Shown here: piece after piece, positions 54,861-60,349 of the stretch
Layout of the letters: each line of letters starts with the position of its first letter
Numbering within the stretch: position 1 is the stretch's first letter
From: a virus
IMG/VR virus record: IMGVR_UViG_3300028844_007041
Location: 1-60,349 of that record
DNA: 60,349 bases
Strand: one strand, 5' to 3'
Made by a program: the position numbers and the translations under genes
Notes under the pieces: generated by a model
What the model saw: only the letters and a program-made list of their open reading frames with translations
What the model was told of the DNA's origin: nothing
Databases searched by the model: none

Positions 54861-55730
54861 TCAAGCTTTTGAAACTTTGTTCATAAACTCTTCAAAAAGT
54901 TTTAAGGTTTCTTCTTCACGCTTTTGGTGAAGTTTTTGCTTTACAGTTTTCTCAATTGAAGTTTTTGTCTCTTCCAAAAGTTGTTCCAATTTTAGCTCAC
55001 GCTTTGATTGTTGATCTTTTTGGTGTTCTTCAACAAGAGACTTCAATTCTCGATTCTGTACATCCAATATTTGATACCGATCTTGTAGATTCTTAATTTC
55101 GCTTTTAATTTCAACCAGTGTATCCAGAAAACCTAACATGTTAGGATGTGTCGAATTGCTTTCAATAATTTCGGCTTGTGTCCGCACGAATGATTTTGTT
55201 TCTTCGTTCCAAATCCAATCTACTGATTCCATAACCATATCAACTAAAGCTTTTGGTGCAGAAGGATCATAAACAATATCAATTGCTGCCAATTGATAAT
55301 CGTCACCTACAAGTGAAATGCCATTTTTTTCAGTTAATGATCCAACACCTCGAGATGATACTCCTAATTTAACTCCACCATCGACTAAACCTTTAACGAT
55401 GTTACCACATGGTGTATCTAATACTTTTGCTTTACCCATAACATTGTTACCATCAACATTTAGTTCAGTCACTAAATGCGAAACTCTTTCAAGATTAATC
55501 ATCGGATCTGCAGGATGATTTAATTCTCCCAATGCTCTTTGTGATTTTACTTTTTCGTTGATATATCTTTCAGTTTCTTTTGAAAGAACCGATTCAGGAT
55601 AAACACGTCCGTTTCGATTCTTTTCTTCCGCTTGCATGAAAACACCAGACAAATAGTGCGTTCGTTTGCCATCATCGGATGATTCAACTAAAGTTTTGAT
55701 ATCTTCAGAATTTTCGACAAGTAGTTTCAT
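54861..55730 (-). CDS. gp21: prohead protease gp21
   Basis: T4 gp21-type serine protease that matures the prohead. Hallmarks: YLSGVFMQAEEKNRNGRVYP, the catalytic-His motif GELNHP (His72), and the Ser motif GVSSRG (Ser125/126), followed by VDAV-like AIDIVYDPSAPKALV. T4 gp21 has 212 residues; this one has 289 because of a C-terminal coiled coil at about 200-289 (VEIKSEIKNLQDRYQILDVQ, KLEQLLEETKTSIEK). That tail could dock the protease in the core. The ATG overlaps the end of the 496-residue gene by 4 nt. Confidence 0.92.
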   Translation of the reverse strand: MKLLVENSEDIKTLVESSDDGKRTHYLSGVFMQAEEKNRNGRVYPESVLSKETERYINEKVKSQRALGELNHPADPMINLERVSHLVTELNVDGNNVMGKAKVLDTPCGNIVKGLVDGGVKLGVSSRGVGSLTEKNGISLVGDDYQLAAIDIVYDPSAPKALVDMVMESVDWIWNEETKSFVRTQAEIIESNSTHPNMLGFLDTLVEIKSEIKNLQDRYQILDVQNRELKSLVEEHQKDQQSKRELKLEQLLEETKTSIEKTVKQKLHQKREEETLKLFEEFMNKVSKA

Positions 55731-57217
55731 GACTCTTTCCTAATTGTTTTAGATTGTTTACGAGTTTCTGCCTTTTTCCATTGAGCTTTAGCTTTTTTAG
55801 CTGGTCTTGAAGTCAGAGTTTTCCAACGTTTTAACGCTGACCTTCGGTTTTTCATCCGTTCACCAGCGGGCTTTGCACTCTTTGGCAAACATATAATGTC
55901 CTTTACTTTTTTGCCTGAAACCGTGATATCTCTATTTAGAGATTTTTTGTATTCATTTGCTTTACAAGTCAATACAACTTTGTTGAGACCTGTACGATTA
56001 TTTCGACGCCAACGAATGCCGGGTAATGATTCATTTAAAGTTTGTTGTGATAATACTTCAATTAATTCATCAATATTTTCACTAACAAATTTTTGTAATA
56101 CTTCTTGTTTTTGTTCCCGTGATAGTTTTGGTTCAAGATTCGTTACAACTTTATGCAATTTTTCAAGTGCAGAATAATAAGACACCTTTTTGTCTCCTTT
56201 TAAATGTAACACCGACCTCAACTTTGAACCAAATTTATCTGGATCATCAAATTTGATGTCATGTTGTATATCTGCTCCTTCATCATATGCATCATGTTTA
56301 CCAGTTTCTTTTCTTTTTTCTTCTTTTTGTTTTTTATTATCTGAGTTTTCCTTTTCATCATCTTCATCATCTTCATCATCTTCAGGTTCCATTTCCTTAA
56401 AACTTTTTGCAATCTTTGATAGTCTATCAAACTTAACTTTGAATTGAGGATATGCATCACGATTTTTTAGGTCATTGATGAAGCCTTTCCAACCATCATA
56501 ACCCTTATCGTTTAGGTCACTCCATTCGTCACTTGTATTTTCAGCATAAGCTTTTTCAGCCATTTGTCGGCACGTTTCAAATAAAGCCAACATCTTTTCC
56601 GTTGCTCGTCCTGAATCCATCTGATAATCAGAATTGAACATACCTTTCGTTTTTGTCATATAAACGGAAGTACTTTCAAGTTTCTTTGCAATCGGAACAT
56701 ATCTTTTTATCCATGGATAAAACGCTTTCGGTTCAGACATACCAGTGATTGATGTTTGACAAAAATGTGTTGCCAAAATATAACAATCGTGAAACGCACG
56801 AACTTGCTCTTCAAAAAATTGAATATTATTTTTAGTAACTTTTTCTCGATTTGTTAATTCAGGATTTTTAAATGTATCTTGAAAGGTTTGAATAGCAAGA
56901 GAAAAAATATTAAATGCGGAGCCTCGGTCACTATAAACTACTTTTTCAAGTTCACCAAGACCTTGTTGAAGCATTCGTTTATTTGTTCCATATTCTTTTT
57001 CACATTTTTTATACAGTATCGCTAATTCACGAATCATAGTATTAATAAGTTTAATTGTATCTTCCACTTCTTTTGCAATATCAGCAGTCATCTCCCAATA
57101 TTCATCTTCATTTTTTTCTTTTTCTTTTTTACGATCATCATCAGATTGATTCAGCTTACGGTCAAACGCTTCTCGATCTGCATCCTCAAGAACGTCTTTG
57201 AGTGTTAAAAACTTCAT
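55727..57217 (-). CDS. probable prohead-core protein with basic C-terminus, 496 aa
   Basis: Not recognised by family. It lies among gp20, gp67 and gp21, where T4 has core genes. Residues 1-265 are mainly helical; 275-310 are acidic (PEDDEDDEDDEKENSDNKKQ). At about residue 395 is TLNE-SLPG, which fits the (L/I)-x-E prohead-protease rule, and everything after it is strongly basic (about one K/R in three: NRRSALKRWKTLTSRPAKKA). Cleavage there would leave a basic, DNA-binding peptide in the head, like T4 internal proteins. This is inference. Confidence 0.6.
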   Translation of the reverse strand: MKFLTLKDVLEDADREAFDRKLNQSDDDRKKEKEKNEDEYWEMTADIAKEVEDTIKLINTMIRELAILYKKCEKEYGTNKRMLQQGLGELEKVVYSDRGSAFNIFSLAIQTFQDTFKNPELTNREKVTKNNIQFFEEQVRAFHDCYILATHFCQTSITGMSEPKAFYPWIKRYVPIAKKLESTSVYMTKTKGMFNSDYQMDSGRATEKMLALFETCRQMAEKAYAENTSDEWSDLNDKGYDGWKGFINDLKNRDAYPQFKVKFDRLSKIAKSFKEMEPEDDEDDEDDEKENSDNKKQKEEKRKETGKHDAYDEGADIQHDIKFDDPDKFGSKLRSVLHLKGDKKVSYYSALEKLHKVVTNLEPKLSREQKQEVLQKFVSENIDELIEVLSQQTLNESLPGIRWRRNNRTGLNKVVLTCKANEYKKSLNRDITVSGKKVKDIICLPKSAKPAGERMKNRRSALKRWKTLTSRPAKKAKAQWKKAETRKQSKTIRKES

Positions 57218-57999
57218 TCGTCTCCTCCGCCCGATTGAGGTGACCTTGCTCTTCCTGCCTGTCTGTCTAATTTATCTTGGTAACGGTCAAATTTCTTTCT
57301 TTCATAATCACCTTGTCCCGGTACCATTGAATCTACATCTCTTGCACTTCTGGTCAGAACTTGGTCTAGAGCATCATCACCAAAGCTTTTCGCATTTGAA
57401 AATTTCTTTCCATGATCTTTTTCGAGACCAAGGATTTTTAATGCTTCGGCGGTTTGTTCTTTAGTAGGTGCTTTCGGAGCTTCTGCTTTTTCTGGTTTAT
57501 TTTTTGCACCAGTTTCCGGATCTCTCGCTTCGAGTTCTCCTGTATTTTGCGCAATGTTTAGTACATCATCAGAGAAAATTGAACTATGTCTTTTGATGAA
57601 AGTCCTTGCTACGTTTATTCTTTGCAGATGATATCCTTTATGTTGTTGATATTCTTTTAATAGTTTATCTTTATCAGGATTATATCGATTTTTACCAACT
57701 TCTTTTGTTTTATTTTTTATATGGTCAGCCATTAATTTATCAAGATTTCTTGCCTGTTTAGCATGATGTCGAACAACTGCAACCATCTTATTTGAAAGTC
57801 GGCCTTCTTTGCTCAATAAATTTACAAGGTGATTTGCACCTGAATTCATTGATTTAAGAGTGAAATCTTCAAGCTTTTCTGCGGCCTTATCAAAAATATT
57901 ATCACGAAATGGATTGAATGCTTCTGATACGGCCCAGTAGTTTTCTGTATTGTTATTAATTAACTGAGTGAGTAAATTATTCTTCGTTTTCGTTGTCAT
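57214..57999 (-). CDS. probable prohead-core protein, 261 aa
   Basis: Unrecognised, helical, rich in Lys, Asn, Asp and Glu. Segments include ENYWAVSEAFNPFRDNIFDK, HHAKQARNLDKLMADHIKNK and an Ala/Glu/Pro-rich stretch (KAEAPKAPTKEQTAEALKIL). It overlaps gp67 by 23 nt and the 496-residue gene by 4 nt, so all are co-translated. Position and composition suggest a core (gp68-like) role. No enzyme motif is visible. Confidence 0.55.
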   Translation of the reverse strand: MTTKTKNNLLTQLINNNTENYWAVSEAFNPFRDNIFDKAAEKLEDFTLKSMNSGANHLVNLLSKEGRLSNKMVAVVRHHAKQARNLDKLMADHIKNKTKEVGKNRYNPDKDKLLKEYQQHKGYHLQRINVARTFIKRHSSIFSDDVLNIAQNTGELEARDPETGAKNKPEKAEAPKAPTKEQTAEALKILGLEKDHGKKFSNAKSFGDDALDQVLTRSARDVDSMVPGQGDYERKKFDRYQDKLDRQAGRARSPQSGGGDE

Positions 58000-58159
58000 C
58001 TTTGGGTGCTTGGTTAAAAAGTGTTTGTGACAATTCTTCCTTTCTTTGTTCTAGCCGGTCATAAATTTTGTTTGCAATGATATTATCAAAATTTTCTTTG
58101 GTACCAAGCATGTTACCATCATTTACATTTTTGATTAGATTTTTAATTTCGTCTTCCAT
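57977..58159 (-). CDS. gp67: prohead core protein gp67-like, 60 aa
   Basis: Small acidic helical protein directly below the portal gene, as gene 67 is in T4. EIKNLIKNVNDGNMLGTKEN, then FDNIIANKIYDRLEQRKEEL, mirrors the T4 gp67 pattern of an N-terminal LI-x-x-(I/V)-x-x-x-D helix, a second I-x-x-(K/R)-x-x-D-x-(I/L)-x-x-x-K/R helix and an acidic tail (here PKDDNENEE). T4 gp67 is 80 residues, ending in a longer acidic run. The ATG overlaps the portal stop as TAATG and has a strong SD. Confidence 0.7.
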   Translation of the reverse strand: MEDEIKNLIKNVNDGNMLGTKENFDNIIANKIYDRLEQRKEELSQTLFNQAPKDDNENEE

Positions 58160-60349
58160 TATACACCTCCTATATTATCTACAGGTGTTGAGCCGCCGGC
58201 ACCACCACTGGCGCCACCTCCTCCACCACCTAAGTCATTGACCATTCCATCACCTGGTGTTGGTCCAACGCCAGTATCGGCTCCGCCCATACCGCCACCG
58301 AACAAGTCACCACCCATTCCTCCTCCGCCCATTCCACCTGCGCCCATGCCGAAGCCAGGCTCACCTTCTTGAGGTGCAAATCGTGGATCATATTTCTCCT
58401 CACTAATCTCTTCTTCAATCTTTTCAATCTCTTCATCTGTCATGAACAGAATGTTTTTGCGAATATAGTTTGCAGAGAAATATTTGCCACGATATTCTTC
58501 AGCATCACGAAGAGCATTCATTTTTTCAGTGAGAACCTCAAGGCTTTTGAGTGCATTGAAATTGCTGTCTTGGTCATATGTGAATTGAATTTGATCTTTA
58601 ATATCATCCCATTGTTTAAGTGAAATGATATTCTTTAAAATTAATTGTTTCTTGAGAAGATCCACAAACAAGTTTGAGAAACGTGAACGCAAACGTTCAA
58701 CGAATCTTAGAAACTTATATTCTTCTCGACTAATCTCACTGGCACGGCCAAGTGAGAACCCGCTATCGGGCTGCATTCTTGAAATTGGTACATTTAATGA
58801 ACGGAACAATTGACGTTGAAAGTATTCAAGTTCGTCAAGTTGTGTGAAACCACCTTCGTCTCCTGACAAGGTATCAATTTCGGTGGTTGCGGAATTCATC
58901 ACAAAAATACCAGAAGAAAGAGCAAAATTATGATAATCGTGATATTGATGTTCACCATCAATTGTCAATGTTCCAACATCCATACGGTCTGTTCGACGAA
59001 CAACTTTGACAACTGTATGATTTTGAGCAACAGTAGCCTTTTCCTTTCTCTTCTGAACAATTAGATTCTCATCACAGTTGCGAATGATCAGTTCTGAGAT
59101 TGAATTGTAGCCGTGTGAAGAAATGAATTTTCTCACAGTTTCGAGAGAAAGTTGAGAGTATTCTTGTTGAATTGCAACAATCAAAGCTTGATTTGAAACT
59201 CTTGGATTCGCAGAAACTTCTTGTCGAACAATCTCAATAATTTTTGAAAGTTGAATGAATTTATAATATTTTTCAAAGGCTCTTTGCTTTGAGCCAGCGT
59301 CATGTTTTGCACATTCTTTTTGGTATTGCTCAGGATCATTTTCTTTCAACCAAGCAAGTTTTTCTGCTGCGGTCTTTGAACCATTCGCTCCTTGCGTTGC
59401 TCGTTTTGGATACCACTTGTTCAACCATTCTTCGTTAGTCATTGTTTTGCGGTCATCTGCTCTCATCTGACGAACAATTTCACGACCAGCTTCTAAACCT
59501 TTCCAAACTGCTTCACATGTTTGATTGAACGTTGAAATTTCCTTTCTTCTTTTTTCTCCTGCTTCTGTTTGAAAAAATGTTTTTCCCGAAATTGAAAGAT
59601 TTTTCTTCCATGTTTTCACATCAGCAACTTCCCAATTTCTTTTACCCAATTTAGAATGCAATTCAATATGTTCATTTCGATCCATAATCTTCAAATTACT
59701 TGGTGTATTATTGAAACGGTCCAAGTCAATATGATGAATCACTTCTGTTTTTTCTTGAGGTCGATTTATGAATTCACTGACGGCACGATGAACAAATTCA
59801 TATTTCTCAGTATCATTGTGTTGAACTTGTAGGTATTCCTTTGTCTGATTGTTTGGACTTACCGCTTTCATTTTTGTGTTGAATGGCATCAATGAAGAAC
59901 CTTCTGTCAAATTCGAAGCCTCAATTCTTTCACCATTACGAAGAATGAACTTGTGGTCTGGAGTTGCAGTGATGATTTCTCCATTATCGAGATGAACATC
60001 TAACACTTCAGCATCGTTTCTTGTGACGCCTGCCCAAGAAATCAAACCAGGAACCACATGACCCTTTTGATCTACAGAATAGGTCCAGTTTTCTTTTCCT
60101 GCCTTGTGTTCAACAATCAATTGTCCAAGTTCAACATTCCTACCATCTAACAGAGAAATTTTTGTCGATAAATCAAAACAACCATTTCTCCTGGGCATCC
60201 AATAATCTTCAAGCATTGTTTGGAATTTGCGATCATCTCGCAACATTCCAGTTTTACTATCGTACACCATTTTGTTACGATATTGATCTTTAAGTGTCTG
60301 CAAATATTGTCTTGCTTTTGCAGCGGGTAAGTTTCCTACATCAACATAA
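58159..60349 (-). CDS. gp20: portal protein gp20, partial, interrupted by an intein
   Basis: C-terminal part of the T4-type portal vertex protein. The reading frame runs off the right edge: upstream of the TTG (Leu) at 60303 it continues YVDVGNLPAAKARQY, a signature of gp20. Then comes QYRNKMVYDSKTGMLRDDRK and MLEDYWMPRRNG, where a 429-residue intein interrupts. The extein resumes at SATTEIDTLSGDEGG, with NVPISRMQ and EEYRGKYFSANYIRKNILFM. The portal ends in a long Gly/Met-rich tail (GMGAGGMGGGGMGGDLFGGG) and PVDNIGGV. Portals form the dodecameric packaging vertex. Splicing would be needed for function. Confidence 0.93.
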   Translation of the reverse strand, partial: YVDVGNLPAAKARQYLQTLKDQYRNKMVYDSKTGMLRDDRKFQTMLEDYWMPRRNGCFDLSTKISLLDGRNVELGQLIVEHKAGKENWTYSVDQKGHVVPGLISWAGVTRNDAEVLDVHLDNGEIITATPDHKFILRNGERIEASNLTEGSSLMPFNTKMKAVSPNNQTKEYLQVQHNDTEKYEFVHRAVSEFINRPQEKTEVIHHIDLDRFNNTPSNLKIMDRNEHIELHSKLGKRNWEVADVKTWKKNLSISGKTFFQTEAGEKRRKEISTFNQTCEAVWKGLEAGREIVRQMRADDRKTMTNEEWLNKWYPKRATQGANGSKTAAEKLAWLKENDPEQYQKECAKHDAGSKQRAFEKYYKFIQLSKIIEIVRQEVSANPRVSNQALIVAIQQEYSQLSLETVRKFISSHGYNSISELIIRNCDENLIVQKRKEKATVAQNHTVVKVVRRTDRMDVGTLTIDGEHQYHDYHNFALSSGIFVMNSATTEIDTLSGDEGGFTQLDELEYFQRQLFRSLNVPISRMQPDSGFSLGRASEISREEYKFLRFVERLRSRFSNLFVDLLKKQLILKNIISLKQWDDIKDQIQFTYDQDSNFNALKSLEVLTEKMNALRDAEEYRGKYFSANYIRKNILFMTDEEIEKIEEEISEEKYDPRFAPQEGEPGFGMGAGGMGGGGMGGDLFGGGMGGADTGVGPTPGDGMVNDLGGGGGGASGGAGGSTPVDNIGGV
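58164..58171 (-). promoter_or_regulatory. strong Shine-Dalgarno for gp67
   Basis: AGGAGGTG lies 4 nt before the gp67 ATG, inside the last codons of the portal gene. It is the best SD seen in the window and suggests that gp67 is made in larger amounts than the portal protein. Confidence 0.8.
58894..60180 (-). mobile_element. HNH-endonuclease intein in the portal gene, 429 aa
   Basis: The intein begins at Cys (codon 60180-60178) with CFDLSTKISLLDGR (block A), followed by block B with ATPDHKF (T-x-x-H) at about residue 75 of the intein. An HNH homing endonuclease follows (VIHHIDLDRFNNTPSNLKIM, DRNEHIELH; about 59645-59760), then a helical DNA-binding-like region (VSNQALIVAIQQEYSQLSLE). It ends with HQYHDYHNFALSSGIFVMN, Asn codon 58896-58894, and Ser as +1 residue. 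The penultimate residue is Met instead of the usual His. Precise removal restores a continuous gp20 sequence, which supports the boundaries. Confidence 0.92.

Noticed and set aside
54103-54930. Long plus-strand ORF rich in Ser and Phe (275 codons)
   Set aside because: It is the antisense shadow of the GAT/GAA/AAG-rich gp22 repeat; low-complexity composition and no start signal.
60301-60303. TTG at 60303 as the portal start
   Set aside because: The frame stays open to the window edge and the upstream residues (YVDVGNLP) are clearly gp20, so the TTG is an internal Leu.

Overview
The window is a stretch of the virion-structure region of a T4-like myovirus (Caudoviricetes) that infects a bacterium. 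The case rests on a collinear T4-type head block (portal gp20, core protein gp67, prohead protease gp21, scaffold gp22, major capsid gp23), a gp13 neck protein, a T4 Rnl1-type RNA ligase and TATAAATA late-promoter motifs. The DNA is A+T rich. Several tail proteins carry modules I associate with T4-like phages of marine and freshwater bacteria (NGNFDVWQR / ATPFEHRP adhesin module, peptidase S74 chaperone tails, DUF4815-type tail protein). Neither the host nor the exact phage can be named from the sequence. I saw no tRNA, rRNA, CRISPR or insertion sequence.

Right end, minus strand, about 60349 to 49913: the portal gene enters from outside the window and is interrupted by a 429-residue HNH intein. 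It is followed by gp67, two prohead-core candidates, gp21, gp22 (with a striking Asp/Lys repeat) and gp23, which ends at a strong intrinsic terminator. Below the terminator lie an acidic structural-type protein, a secreted protein resembling the pro-domain of a subtilase without the protease, and a fibre-like protein.

Centre, 47316 to 49916: a small mixed-strand island. The plus strand carries gp13, a 103-residue unknown and RNA ligase 1, the last with its own sigma70-type promoter. A 63-residue unknown lies on the minus strand. Divergent late promoters at 47366 and 47391 serve the tail block to the left and gp13 to the right.

Left, 47315 to 1, minus strand: about 47 kb of closely packed tail, fibre and adhesin genes, mostly 0-15 nt apart and often with overlapping stop and start codons. 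From the promoter outward: a 2135-residue DUF4815-type protein; a 2018-residue fibre with a 14-residue repeat solenoid and an S74 tail; two von Willebrand factor A (VWA/MIDAS) proteins; a 2150-residue protein made of about 19-20 Ig-like repeats; a second S74 fibre; several repeat fibres with paralogous 114-residue companions; a C1q-like protein; three tandem paralogous receptor-binding-type proteins; and a tail-fibre assembly chaperone. Between 4526 and 4667 is the wreck of a third 114-residue companion gene. The likely logic is head assembly on the right and an unusually elaborate host-adhesion apparatus on the left, run mainly from late promoters, with RNA ligase expressed early.
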